The translations under genes were made by a program, and so were the position numbers. Under the pieces are notes generated by a model. The model did not search any database. It was not told the origin of the DNA and saw only the letters and a program-made list of their open reading frames with translations. A DNA stretch of 64,000 nt from positions 12,281,001-12,345,000 of the forward strand of contig OY987265.1 in the NCBI GenBank assembly GCA_963920665.1. The letters are read 5' to 3'. This stretch comes from Straminergon stramineum (taxonomy: Eukaryota; Streptophyta; Bryopsida; Hypnales; Calliergonaceae). Numbering within the stretch: the stretch's first letter is position 1; the number at the start of each line of letters is the position of its first letter. Of the stretch, positions 11,093 through 24,236 are shown one piece after another.

Positions 11093-14000
11093 ATGCGGCC
11101 ATGGGGTTTCGTTGGCGTGCTATTTTGTATCTACCACATTCCAATATCTGGCATAGCTTTGAATCTCGAAGGTGATCCTACTTCTACACTTTTTTTTTCT
11201 GTCGGTGGTGTGGCTTGGCGTTCATGTCTCCTGTAGTATGCAATCTAGTTATGCTGAAAGAGAAATAATGTGTCCTGCGTGTGGCGAACGAATTAGCTTG
11301 AGGTTGAGAAACAAATACCGTTACTATTTACGTGTATTTCTGTCTTGAACCTCCACGCACAGGGATCTTCTTTTCAATCTTCTCTCGCAGCAAGTCGATT
11401 GCATCAAACATCCAACAATTTCACTGCCTTTCATATTCTTAACCCTATTTATGCCAAGGAACGTGAAAGAACTGAATAAGAGTTAGTTCCTTCCTCTTTC
11501 TTGGAGGTCCTATTAGTGTTGCCGCCCAGATGCGGATGATGCGCAAGCTAGGTTTCGCCTCTCCCTCACCATTAGGAGTCTCAATATTAGACCCATCATC
11601 CTGACGGTCACCGAATTGTGTGCAGGTCATGCCCTTCTGGACTTTGTATACAATGCCACTGTCGACGAGAGTGGCCTCGAGGATTGGAATTCAGCACAGC
11701 GAACACCTTGTCGGTGGACTGGCATCCAGTGTTCCAGTGAATCTCACGTGTTGGTCATGTGAGCACCTCCCTGTCCTGCCCTGCACGGCGGCCTCAATTC
11801 GCACTCCTCTATTCCTGAACTTTGAAGCTCATGGAAAATCTGCCTGTGTTAATGTCCGACTCCGATTATTAATCACAATTATGGTGCAGAAATCTTTCAA
11901 ACAAGAAACTCCGCGGCAACCTCTCTTTGGAAACGAGGAAGTTGAAATGGCTGAAAGCATTGTAAGTCGGAAAAACTAATTTGGTTCTCTTGTCTCTTTT
12001 GAATCGGTTATTTTGTGCTTCTCTTATTGTCGCTTCTGTTTATTTATAATGCCTGTGGCCTTTGCAGAGACTTGTCATCGAATAATTTTGAGGGCGAGAT
12101 ACCATCACAGTGGGGGCATTGTACCACCTTAAGAAGTCTGTGCGTGAATCTTCTGCATCCTGTATTCCAATTTTTAAAATTTTGTGGTGATACTGGTTGG
12201 GTGTGGTTGGGGAACCAAATTGGAAGAAGTTCAGATCTTGCGATTAATAGCTTCCAGTCTTGCGGTAATTGTGCAGAGACATACATTCCAACTACTTGTC
12301 TGGTATGATCCCGCCAGAGCTGGGCCTTCTACGAAATCTTGAGGAATTGTAAGAGTCAAGACACATGTGCATTGTTTGAGTGAGTGATCAATCCGCAATC
12401 GAAGAGGTTTAGGGTTATTCTTTACTGATGATGCGTGTTTGCAGAGATCTGTCCAATAATCAGTTGCAAGGTGCAGTACCGGCGAGCTTAAATAGACTGA
12501 CAAAACTTTTATCTCTGTAAGCACTCTGCATCACTTTGTCGGATATATACCCGTCGACTCGTTTCAGACGAAACCTTTTATGTGTAGATGTAGAGAATTG
12601 TGTACTAGACTTGCGATTGAGCAGACAAGATAGTATAGGAGTACCTTCAAAAGTATGTTTTGTAATATGTTTTGTAATATATCGCCTTGTAGCATATCCA
12701 TGACAATTTTCTGGCTTTATAATGATCTGACATTATTTTATGTGGCGTGTCTTTTCGCAGTAATTTCTCCGTGAATAATTTTCAAGGGCTTCTGCCACAA
12801 GGAGGGGTCCTATCATCCTTCTCTCTTGCCTCGTAAGCATATCTGCAGTGTTGCGTTATACTTTTGAATTTCAAGTCGTGAATACGCACAATCCAAGATT
12901 CGATGAATGCTGGGGAGGCATTCTTCTATGACGATCATTTCAATGTATGCAGGTACCAACATAACAATCTCTCCGGCTTTCCCATCACAGAAACTTTTGA
13001 TACTGGAAGATTACTTTTGGAAGACATTGTCCCCGCTGCTGCACCTGTTCGTGGCTGTGAGTTTCGTTATTCCTTTGGCATTGCATTTAATTACAGTAAC
13101 TAGAAAGTAATGCTTATCGGTGTTCGATTCGTAAATATATTTCTACAACCATCTGTGACCTGATGCAGTTGGATTATAGTGTGGCATTCTAATGTGGTTT
13201 TGGATGTTGAGAAGGGTTTGCAAAATAAAAGCTCGTTGTTACAGCCAGTAAATTCTTTGCAGTACGCATAGTTGAGTATCTGTTACTAGTTCTCAATACT
13301 TTTGTAGAACATGCACTTACTTTATCTTATTTGTAATTATGTGACAGTGGCTGTGAAAAGAGACACAAACGGTGTGCAATTTGTTAAGAATAAGACGATT
13401 AGCATCGTGATCATCGTCGTTGTTTGCATTGCTGCAATTGCTCTATCCAAGCTGTTTTTATTTGGTCTCTGGTATTGGCGGCGGACGCGACAGCGCAACG
13501 TCTGCGAAATCAAGCTTTCTGGTACAATATTTTTTGCTCAGAGATTGAATTAAAAAAATCGCACTTTTCAAAATCTTTTAAACTTCTGGATACTCATTAA
13601 ACTCTGACATTTGGATTTGGATGTAGGTGGGAAGATGGTCATGTTCCAAATGTCTGGTAAATCGACGCCTTCCTCGACTTGTATGATGGAGAGAATTGAG
13701 AAACTGACGTCTGACGATATAATCGGAACCGGTGGCTACGGTACCGTGTACAGACTTGTCCTAGATGATGAGACTGTACTTGCTGTCAAGAAATTGTCTA
13801 GGGGAGGATTTGATCGAGAGCGGGGATTTGAACGAGAGCTGGAGACCTTGGCTGATCTTAAACATAAAAATTTAGTTTCTCTTCGTGGCTATTACAGCGC
13901 ACCGCATATCAATATTCTCCTGTATGACTTGATGGGGAACGGAAGCTTGGACACATGGTTACACGGTGTGTCATCACTTCTTCACCTCATTCAAATTTAT

Positions 14001-14968
14001 CCTGTACTCATCTTGTATCGGTTCTGCAATTGAATTTTTCTTCAGAGCTGATAAAGAAGGTACACTTATCCATTTGTGCAGGATTTGAATCAGCGGAGCT
14101 CGATCCTCTAGATTGGAACACTAGAGTAAGGATTGGGATTGGAGCTGCCCGAGGCCTGTCATATCTACACCATGATTGTGTTCCTCGAATTATTCATCGA
14201 GATATTAAGAGCAGCAATATACTATTAGATGCTGACCTAGAGGCTCATATTTCTGATTTTGGACTTGCGAAGCTCATGGACATCGATCAAACTCATGTCA
14301 CGACGGCGGTGGCAGGATCCCTCGGGTTTTTGGCCCCTGGTAAGAAAGTAATGTTTGTTTCTAGTTATGTTTCCTTCTTTCTCGCATTAAGAACCTAGCA
14401 TAAGGCTGAGGATGACTGATGTGTGTGACAACTTCCCCAGAATACGTCGATACTGGTCTTGCCACCGAAAAAGTGGACATATACAGCTTTGGCGTGGTCC
14501 TTTTGGAGCTTATTACTGGAAGGCATCCTTGTGACGATCTTTTCAAAGAGTCTGGAATCAGTCTTCCTCAATGGGTGAGAAATGTTGCGTTCTTTTTATG
14601 TCGTGATCTGTAATGTGTTTTACACTTGAATTCTGGATACAATTTTCTTTTGAGACCTTCTAAGAAATCTTATCTCGAAGCTTAATACTTCTGGGGTGAT
14701 GACATCTTGCGAGTTTGCTGTCGTGCTGCAGGTCCGCTCAAAGGCAGATGATAACAATTTTGACGAAATTTTGGATGACGTGCTGGTGAACACATGCTCT
14801 GAGGAGGAAGTTGCAATGTTCGTGGACACGGCACTGTTTTGTACAAACACTTTACCCTCTCATCGACCGAGCATGGCCCAGGTAACGAAATTGCTCGAAA
14901 ATTATCAGTCTCCAAGACCTTCTGTTGGCAACGACAGCATGGCCAGCTCAAGTCACACATTATGGTAG
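11093..14968 (+). CDS. LRR receptor-like kinase, FEI-type (copy 1, 13 exons, 605 aa)
   Basis: Plasma-membrane receptor Ser/Thr kinase. Exons: 11093-11171, 11626-11758, 11890-11961, 12068-12139, 12277-12348, 12445-12516, 12761-12832, 12953-13056, 13348-13521, 13627-13965, 14082-14339, 14441-14574, 14732-14968. All junctions are GT-AG and phases agree. Signal peptide ~1-22; LRRNT with PCRWTGIQC ~27-70; five LRRs, each one 72-bp exon; transmembrane helix ~243-270; kinase ~305-585 with [22 protein letters not shown] and DFG, an active RD-type set. FEI-like features are the VMF segment before the kinase and the exon plan. The usual GNxxLCG cap after the LRRs is absent, and the activation segment reads GSLGFLAPE instead of GTFGYLAPE. 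FEI kinases of angiosperms act in cell-wall signalling; the ligand here is unknown. The start is the first in-frame ATG giving a signal peptide and correct phase. Confidence 0.87.
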
Positions 14969-17560
14969 CTTTTGAGCGCTATCAATTCCAGAAAATTTGA
15001 CCCACACCATAAGCGATTTTTTTCCTTGGGGCAGACTGTCACGGCGCTGTGACAGCACCCAAAGCTTAACTCCAGAACGGGCTTTTGCCTGCAACCAAGG
15101 TTGTTCATGAATTCAGCAGTTTTTCCTTGGCAGAATGCAGAATCTTCTGATAAAATCCGTTCAACATTTCCTATAAGGGGTTCTCTATCTAAAGCAAAAA
15201 CATTTACCTCTTTCCTCGGCGGCGATACGAGAACGATTGTCGTCTTTGGCGATACAGGAGCCCTGTATATACGTTCCAGCACCTTTTTGAAGCTGATAAC
15301 GAATTCAGTTTATTTATATCTCTCGTGCAACAAGATAATGAAGCACTTTAGTTCGAGGATGATAATTTCTTCATCCTCGGAGGGAGTAGCAACCCGTTAC
15401 CTGACAGTTCATGCCTCCGAGGCTGCAGCAAGCTTATTTAAACAATCCCAGGGTACGCACTACCTTTTTCCTTGCACATCAGTATTTCAAATACTTCGAA
15501 TTTCTCAAGGGCTGGGTTCCAACATTTTCCCTGCGAAGAACCATTGAGCGTGCCTTAGTGGAAGTGTCCTCCTTGCATATCGATAGTTTGGTTGCCCTAC
15601 AATGCTACATAACCTCCAATTTTAGGGTAGTTCATAGATGCAGCGCTGTTAGTGAATTAGTAGGATGTTTCATAGATACGCAAAGTTATTAATTTATACA
15701 TGGCCGGGTGGTGAAAATCATGCACCGATGCCAATTTATGTCCTGGGGACTGCTTTGCTGGCCTTGGACGTTGTGTGTTTCTCTGTCCCGATTGTTGCTA
15801 TATTTGTCATCAAATGTAATCTATAGCGGAGTCGTAAGAAGTCAGAATTTATACTCTGAGAGGTAATTTGAAGTCTGCAATAGCAGGGACTCATCAGAAG
15901 CCAGATGCATCTTTGAAATTCTTTGAAACTAGCCCTCAATATTTCCGCCGGGGGGATCGGTCTCCCTCCGAATTTGCGTCGCAGCCAAGCTAGTGTACAA
16001 GGTACGCGCGTCCATTTAAAATAACTATGAATTCAATAATTTGCACCTGCCTGCTGCTATTGCAAAGTTTTGTGAACATTTAGTAAATTAGGAGTCTCCG
16101 GAAGTATCGAGATCCAGGATCAACCTCGTCACTCTGCTCTAACGCTTAATCTGGATAAATATCTTAGGATCCAGGAGGAGACCTAAATTGGCTCCGTTTC
16201 TCACGACGATAGACAGGGTCGTACCTCCTGAACTGTCCCTCTTTTTAAAAAAACAGTGGATTTAACGAATAATCGCACAGTTCCACATTTTTACTGTTGG
16301 AAAAAACCATGGCGTTGATTTATCTTTTTAAATTTCCATCAGCAGTGATTGTTTTATATCATGTCCGTACTCTGCAGGATTATTTCATATTATAAAATTG
16401 ACGTCACGCTATTCAAGTTGGTACCCAGGCTTCACTAAATAATTGGCAGCTAATGATTTCCTTGAAGCGTTATTTTCAGAACGGCTTAAATCCCGTGACG
16501 GGCAAGGAGTACGATCTTCTGAAAATAATCCACTTACTGTTCACGTGCATCTGCGATGAATTACAGTCGATCGATACTCTGGAGCGTCCGGATGTAAAGT
16601 AATTGCCTCATCTCTGCTTAAGAGCCTGGGATTGGTTAGCGCTGATATTTTAATTTTGGTGCCTAACCTAGTCCGTGTCACTGTACTGAAGTTTTTGCTT
16701 TTGTCTTCAGTGATCCTTCTGCATTAAAGGCGCAAGGCAAGTGGTAGCATTATTAGCCGCGATCATGCTCAGAAGTTTCACAGGTGAGTGCTGTAGCCTC
16801 AAGCAAGAAGCATGCTTGCCAAAGTTTTCCAGTAAAATCATGCTAATATGCTGGTGATCACTTCTCGCTAATGGGGATCACCAACAGAAGATATCACAAA
16901 TTGATTCTTTGAATGATTCAAAGGCAAGGAGAGGACATAGCTGAGTATGGTGCTAATTGCACGTCGTGGCTTCTTTGAAGACTGGCTCCTGATCTGCAGC
17001 ATCTTGCATGTTTCCGTGACGTGGCCTGTTTTTTGTGGTTGGCAGGCACAACAGGTAACCCCACATCAGTCAATCTGAAGTTGCAAGATGATTACAGTGA
17101 AAGTTGCAACTTGGCAGTTTGTTGAAAAGATTGTAGTTTGCTGCTCGTACGTATCTTCTAAATTGTCTTGTATGATCTCTTGCTGGCTGCACATAGGTGG
17201 CTGCACCCTCAAAGTCCACAACTTATACGGCAGCCTGCGACCATTTCCATTTCCATTTCCACTTCAACACCATCGATATGCTTTCAGATCCTCTCCATGA
17301 ACATTCCCAGTGCCGACGGTGGTGCCCATGCACTGCTTGAGTTGTAAAACTTACTAAAGAAGGTTCTCTACACCCTGCTCTATACGTGTCGAATGCTGGT
17401 GCTTACACTTGGCGCAACAGCATCTTCGAGGCAGCGTGGATGCCGGGGTCAAACGAACTGAAAGGGAAAGTTACTCGTCATCAACCTGCAAATCCGGCAT
17501 GGCAGCAGATTCCGATTTCAGTGAACCTGATCGGGAAAAGTAGGAAAAAAATTAAAAATC
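14969..17560. other. Downstream of receptor kinase 1; no gene seen
   Basis: The first ~700 bases are probably the 3' UTR of the kinase gene. The remainder has gene-like base composition but no frame with recognisable motifs or coherent splice sites; open frames are short and random in composition. A decayed or non-coding transcription unit cannot be excluded. Confidence 0.4.
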
Positions 17561-18600
17561 GGTAATAGTTCTACACAAATGTAGAACATATCAATTTTGA
17601 GAAGGTGAGTACGTTGTAGCAAGTAATCTCGGACTTATGGACTTTTCTCTCTCTTGAAAATTGAGTTCAAAATTGAGAAATGGACTAGATAATGCTCAAG
17701 AGCACTATAGGACATAATGCAAAGTTTAATAGTTCATCACAAATGTCCGTATCTATCCTTTTCACAAATCTAAGGGTGTAGAAAGAGGGTTTGTGTTATG
17801 AGTTATAATGCTTTTCTAACCTAATGGAATGGTGACAAATTTGCCTTGAAAACTAGACTTGGCATTATACGTTTGATTGTCCTCAAAGGGAGGCTCTTTA
17901 TAATTTTCTTATTTCTAATCCAAATGTAATGAATCACTACATAATGTTCATGACAAAGACATTGGAAATTGGATACAAATTTATAGAATTTATCAAATTT
18001 GATCTCAATCATGCAACTTTTGTGCAAAATACTCAATCAAATGCCATCAATGGACATCTTCACCTCTACCCAAGTTGTTTATACTATGACTAAGAAATGA
18101 GATCTCATTGAGATACATTGATGGCTACCATAAAATTTTGTTAGATTTTGAGATCCTAACATGGAAGTATTTGAAATCATTGCCTACCCACTTACAATAA
18201 ATTTCTAAAGAAATCTTGTGAAGTATTATAAGAAGGGCTTTAAACATTTCCAACTTTATGTATAATGCGATTAGGCATTAATTATGCCTAAAGTGCACAA
18301 ATAGAATGTTTTTGGAAAATAATCAAAAATGCTTTATGCACCTGCATGACACTCTGAAAGTATCTCCAAGCCTCAACTTTGAAGATCAACAAAAATGCAA
18401 AAGATTTTCTCAGTAACTTTTCTTTTCTTTTCTTAAAAATTTATGCTTTTCATTTGTCGACAAGTAAAAATCAATGTTCAATTGTAATTTCGACTACATC
18501 TATGCTCATCAATTGAAATGAATAGTTTTAATTACACTGATTTATTCTAATTGCATATGTGACACTGCTTCACCAAAGTCACATTATTTTGAATTAGTGT
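17561..18600. other. AT-rich intergenic block between the two kinases
   Basis: Composition switches abruptly to AT-rich at about 17540 and back at about 18600, suggesting an inserted or unselected block. No ends, repeats or genes could be defined. Confidence 0.4.
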
Positions 18601-19786
18601 TACTTAGTTGAAATTTGATGTGGAGAAGTTTTGCGAAGTCGACAATGAGCAACGGCGAGCTCCGACATTCGTCTCCCTGCGACAATTCCTCTTGCATCGA
18701 ATGTCGAATCAAAAACCAAGAGAAACTTGTTGAAATCTTGTGTATAAATTATTACCTGGTGCAGCTCAGGGTTCGCTCTGCCGCAAGAATGAAGCGGCAC
18801 CGCATTCGTCGCCCATGCATTTTGTGAATTCGACTTTGCTAAGTTAGCACCTCATTCTCCGGAAGACAAGAAAAAAAGTTTCTCTTATTGGCTCCGTCAT
18901 TTGGACTGCCTCTTCCGAAGGTTGTCAGTCTTTTTCTGATGCTTTCCTCGTGGCTCTCCTTTCGTCTGTCGTTTTGAAATGGTCGGGTTAAGCTTAGTAC
19001 TGTATCTCGTCTCTCGCATGATGCGCTTTGCTTAATTTACTGTGGTCAGTGACTCTTTATTAGAAGACTAAATCCGAATCGCATCTGAATTTTTATGAGG
19101 ATGAAGGGCACCTGAACTGTTGGAGGGACGGTTGTGGAGATGTAGCCGTGTAGGCTGGCTTGTGGACAAGCTCCTCGCCGCCAACTGTATTGAAGCAATG
19201 ATTGTGATATATATATTAATTAAAGAATGCAGTCTTGTCGAGGATATGGAGTCAATTGATTGTTGGTGGCCCCCGGAGGCAGTACGAACTCCAGTGTACT
19301 CTTTACCACTGCAGAGGAGGACGCTCAGTTAGAGCGGCTGCCTACGCTGTGAATTTTTTTACAAGAAGTGGTTGCTGAAGGAATTCAATTTGGTTGCTGG
19401 TAGTCTTTTTTTTTTCTTTTTTCTTTTTTCCGGATTTGAAAGTGAGGTTTGGTTTCTGGTAGTCTTGATGCAACTATCGGACGGTTGGCGATCGCTTAGC
19501 TCAGCGGCAACGGTAGAGCGCCTTTTTGAAGCCGTGAGAGAAATTCCGACTTCATTCAAACTCTGCGTCTACTTCGATTCTAAATTTTTAATACCTTCCT
19601 ACTTGATCTTGAAGTTTGAGTCGATGTAATGTGACCCAGCTGTGAAATACGCTTGCCAACTTGTGGAGTGTATATTTTAGTCGTCTTGCTGTAGAAATAG
19701 TGGCAGTAATTGGTAGGTTTGGGATCAGGGAATGTCTTCAAGGATTTTGCAAGCGGCGCAGTGTATCAAGCGCAACGAGGATTGAG
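18601..19786 (+). other. Presumed promoter and leader of receptor kinase 2
   Basis: Moderate GC sequence with no supported coding exon. It contains a T-rich run at about 19405-19430 and a tRNA-like A-box (TTAGCTCAGCGG, 19496-19507), but no intact tRNA fold. The in-frame non-coding extension upstream of the kinase start opens at 19661. Confidence 0.35.
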
Positions 19787-22700
19787 ATGGCCTATTGTTC
19801 CGAGGGATTCTCCTTGAAATGGAAGAGGCTGTCGGTTTGTAACGTACAGGCCGTCGCCATCGTGGTCTGTCTTGTTCCATTCAACAAGGCGCTCACTCTT
19901 GAAGGTAGTAATGCTCTCGATCTATTTCGATCGGTTTTATGAAAGTTCTAAATGAGGCTGTCAATCATTAGTTCTCTTGCACGAATTTTAAGGAGTCACG
20001 GTACGAAGTTGAGACACAGGCACAGTCAGTCACGTTCATTCACGGTCAGTTATTGGTCATAGTTACGTGTTGATTCTTTCAAGTTCTGTACTTGCAGATA
20101 CATTGAGTACAGTAGTGAGCGATTGGAGAAGTCTGTATATGCCGAAGAGGCGCCATGTAGTACTCCGTACTAGTTCATGTTGGATAGGAAGCAGTGAAGA
20201 AATAAAAATATATCGCGATTTGATTTCTTTAGTGCCATCACTATCATCGCCTCTCCCTTCTCCCGGATCCATGTTGTACTTAGGTGTAAATGTCAATATG
20301 CGATACAGTTGAAATGCTGCGTCGCTGAATGACTGCACAAGAAACTGAGAGAGGAGTAATTCAAACCCTAGCATAATTACTGTGTAAGAAATATCTAGAC
20401 CATGGTAACAGCGCGCAAAAGTTCAAACTTTAAAGTCAACAGAGTGCTGGGAAAATTTAATGGTGCGCTTTTGCAGGATTGGCACTTCTTGACTTCAAAG
20501 AGAATTTACAGGATCCAGGCGGAGTGCTCCAGAGTTGGAAAGTCGATGATCTTTCACCGTGCAGTTGGCGCGGCATTATTTGCAACAATGTCACAAGCCG
20601 AGTTGAAAAATTGTACGGGAAAACTCTGAATTATGAGTTTCAGATTTGATATGATGTTCACCTGTCCCTGTATCAAGTTTAACTCTTTCTCAATTTTGCC
20701 TTGTCTGGTATTTCGTCATCAGTCTTGCTCTTCTTAGTGACAACATTATGTACGCTAGTCAGTCAGTAATGTACAATTCGAAGCCGCTGACCAGTTTTCG
20801 TTGGGTTTGAATGTTCAGAAATCTGCCGAGAGCTTCTTTGAATGGTACAATCAGTCCTCAATTGGGAACTTTATCGGAACTTCGTCGCTTGTAAGCCGCA
20901 ATTTTATTTTAAACTTAGAATGAAGCGAAAAGGTGCTCTGGATTTTAGTCTGTCATGTTTGGATTTTCAGAATTCGTGAGATAAACTATGGAATGGTAGC
21001 TGATGCCAAGCGTTCTGAGTGTCAATTCTTCGAATCCTTTTCCTCGTATCTCCCTTAATACTGAAAGTCTTGCTCTTTTCAGGGGACTACACTTCAATAA
21101 GTTTACAGGACCAATTCCAGCATCCCTTGGGAATCTCACTTTCTTGAAGGCATTGTAAGACGGTCATCTTCTCGTCCGATCTTGTTGCTTTTTCATCTTG
21201 AAAGTTGTGACTCGTAAGGTCATGAGATGCACTTCCTTGAGACTGTCAAAAACTTAGCAAAAAAACAAAGCAGAGATTTGAGCAATCCAGTTACTACCAG
21301 TACATGACCTTTTTCTGGAAGCAGTGCGTCCTCCATATGTTTTATCGTGCTTTCTATCGTGCAGATACTTGCACAACAACAGTTTAACAGGAGCACTCCC
21401 AGATACATTAGGATTACTGCCCAAACTTCAAGTGCTGTACGCTCTCCAAACTTTTTCTTGCAAGTTGTTTTGTGATCAATTTTTATTGGTCGCACTCAAA
21501 AGAGAAATTCGAATTGGAGGATAGTTGTGACAGGAAATAACAGTCAGGATGATTGAAAATAAGCTAGGACACTCCTAACTGTATGATTTCATGCTGTAGA
21601 GATGTATCAAACAACAAGCTCGAGGGAGAAGTACCTGACAGCTACGTCAATTTGTCGAAACGCAAATTCCTGTAAGTTATCTTGTAACCTTCATTGTCAC
21701 GCCGCGCAGTAGTGAACACATAATTATTGATATGGAACTGCTGCATGGAATTTCTGGAATGATATCTGAGGCAATTTTTTTAATTGTGAGTTCAATTTTT
21801 CACTAAGACACGAGCGATCAAAGAACACTTTATGTGCATTGTGTGCAGTTTCACGGGCAATGGCTTTTTGTGTGGAAATTCACTTCTCGGTTTGCCGACG
21901 TGTCTGTCGAGCAGTCAGGAATCAAGCCCAGCACGAAACGTTTCTCGTAAGTTATATTTAAGTTTCTTCTCTCCGGTGGAGTTTTCGGCAGTTTCAAACC
22001 TTAATGCTAATAGAGGTACGGAAAGCAAATATGACGTGGAAATCTTGATGGATGACGAAATGATAACAGCGAGCTGTTGTTTATTTACAGATTCTTCGTG
22101 GAGTTTGTGGAAGATTTTAGTAGTCTCGATCGGTGGTTTCCTTTTCGTCAAACTCATAATTGGACTGTTTCTCCTACGTCGTTGGCTGCGAGAAGACGAG
22201 GGTCGCGAGATTGACCTTGGGAAAGGTATACAAATCATATATTTTCTAGTGCAACTATGTTTTCTTCTTATGATGACGACGCGGCGTACATCTGCTTCTG
22301 CAGACGAATTCCACTTACACAATCATCGATGCATTGGACAGGTGGGAAGTTGGTCATGTTCAAAGGCGGTTCGATTGTTCCTACTTCCAAAGAGATGTTA
22401 AGAGCGGTTCGCAGAATCAAAAAGAAGGATATTGTAGGAGTAGGTGGTTTTGGTACGGTTTACAAGATGGTTCTCAAAGACAATAGCACTTTCGCAGTGA
22501 AAAAACTGAAGCAGTGCTTAGAAGCAACTCGAGGTTTCGAAAATGAGCTGGAGACGCTTGGAGAGATCAAGCATTGTAATCTGGTTAAGCTTCGAGGATA
22601 CTGCATCTCACCTTCGACGAAGCTTCTAATATACGATTTCCTTCCAAACGGAACATTGGACCAGCTTTTACATCGTAAGTGGTGATCCTCATCCCTCCAG

Positions 22701-24236
22701 AGATTGTTTCTTGCTTAGGTTATTGTAATTGCATGCACATCTAGTGTTCGTACTTCAAATCACAACCCGTTGCTCAGCCATTCGTTCCTGACTAGCTTCT
22801 GGTGGTTTGCAGCGCGTACCGAGACTGAGAAGCAAAACCCGGTGGACTGGCAAATCCGAGTTAACGTAGCATTGGGAGTGGCCCGGGCTCTCGCGTACAT
22901 TCATCATTGCTGTGAACCCCGGATTATTCATAGGGATGTCAGCGCCACAAATGTGTTGTTGGATGAGAACTTTGAACCCCGTCTCTCAGATTTCGGATTG
23001 GCCAAGCTGATGGACTACGGCGACACACACGTCACTGCTACCGTCGCTGGGACATTCGGCTACGTATCTCCAGGTACTGCACTGGGCTATCTCCCCTTTG
23101 ACTAGGCTTAGATCGTATCTAAGGTTAATACTTTCTCTTACATAAAAATGCAGTGCCACGAACATATTATCTAATCACGAAGATGGTTGATCGAGTCCTG
23201 ACACAACCTCAATGGAGCCCATTTCTGCAGAGGTGACCATCAAGAAGAGCACGGTTACATCTCACAATCTTGTCCTTCTTTAGCGTTATCGTGTTCGCTT
23301 TTTAAGACCCTGAATTGAGCATGATTGAACACGATCCAAGCATTGAGGTTATGTCCAGTAACGTGGAATTACAACCTCAATCCTCATTATGGATATGACA
23401 TCCCTCGTCACCTCCATGGCTCGGCATGTTTTTTGTCATAATTAAGAAAGCTCTACTTTAGCATTACGGAATCTGTTATTACTCACGTTTAGACGTGTCA
23501 CATTCCAGCTTCTGTTTGGAGTTCATTGGCTGAATTTAACTCTGCCGATTTACTGTGGAAATAGTCTACAAAGCAGCAGAGTACGAGATGCTATGCTGAA
23601 CATCTTCCGTTTCGCATTTTCGAATGCAGAGTATGCGAAGACCGGTCAAGCAACAGAAAAATCGGATGTCTATAGTTTTGGCGTCCTCTTGCTAGAAATT
23701 CTCAGTGGGCGCAGACCGACAGACTCTTCAATATCTGAGCATGTAAACCTTGCCGTCTGGGTACGTACATTCTCCACTATGGACTCCTCTGTGCAGTGAT
23801 ACACTTCTGTGAATTCCTACTGTACTTCGTTTAGTTGTTGTTCGGCTTTGCTGATAAATTAGTTTAATTACAGGTCCGAAGTTTGCAGGAAACTTCTGAG
23901 GAATTCGAGGTAGTGGAGAAACGCTTGAGAGATGCAGTCCCACACCAGGAGCTTGCAATGGTTATGGAGATCGCATGTAGGTGTATTTCACTGGCACCAC
24001 AGGAGCGCCCACGCATGGACAAAATCGCCCAGTCTATAGAGACCCTCATAGAACTCGACTCACCATCCTCTGACTTCACACTTTCCACCTCCGCATCCAT
24101 AAGAACCAGAAGCCTGAACAATGACAATAATCTGGGACATGGCCGTGTCAGTCATGACTTTTTGGATATTAGAGATCTGCCAGGATTCAGACATGACGGC
24201 CACAAGTTTGTCATCGACATGGAGGAGAGCCCTTAG
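19787..24236 (+). CDS. LRR receptor-like kinase, FEI-type (copy 2, 12 exons, 620 aa)
   Basis: Tandem paralogue of the kinase at 11093. Exons: 19787-19904, 20477-20612, 20819-20890, 21083-21154, 21365-21436, 21600-21671, 21849-21946, 22091-22225, 22342-22674, 22813-23073, 23630-23760, 23874-24236. Phases match throughout. Signal-peptide exon, then LRRNT with [16 protein letters not shown] and PCSWRGIIC; four 72-bp LRR exons (one fewer than copy 1); a cysteine cap [15 protein letters not shown]; transmembrane helix ~220-243; kinase with [23 protein letters not shown] and DFG. The catalytic-loop lysine of HRDxKxxN is serine, as in some other plant LRR kinases, so activity is likely but not certain. 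A C-terminal tail of about 75 residues is unlike copy 1. The intron at 23074-23629 is the second longest in the gene. An upstream ATG at 19661 is in frame; 19787 is preferred because it has a good context and a signal peptide follows. Confidence 0.87.

Noticed and set aside
11437..11455. TTAACCCTATTTATGCC in intron 1 of receptor kinase 1 as a TTAA element end
   Set aside because: No partner end with TTAA was seen nearby; a single match is not enough.
15101..15547. 148-codon plus-strand frame after receptor kinase 1
   Set aside because: No domain, random composition, overlaps another frame at 15411-15692; best explained as 3' UTR sequence.
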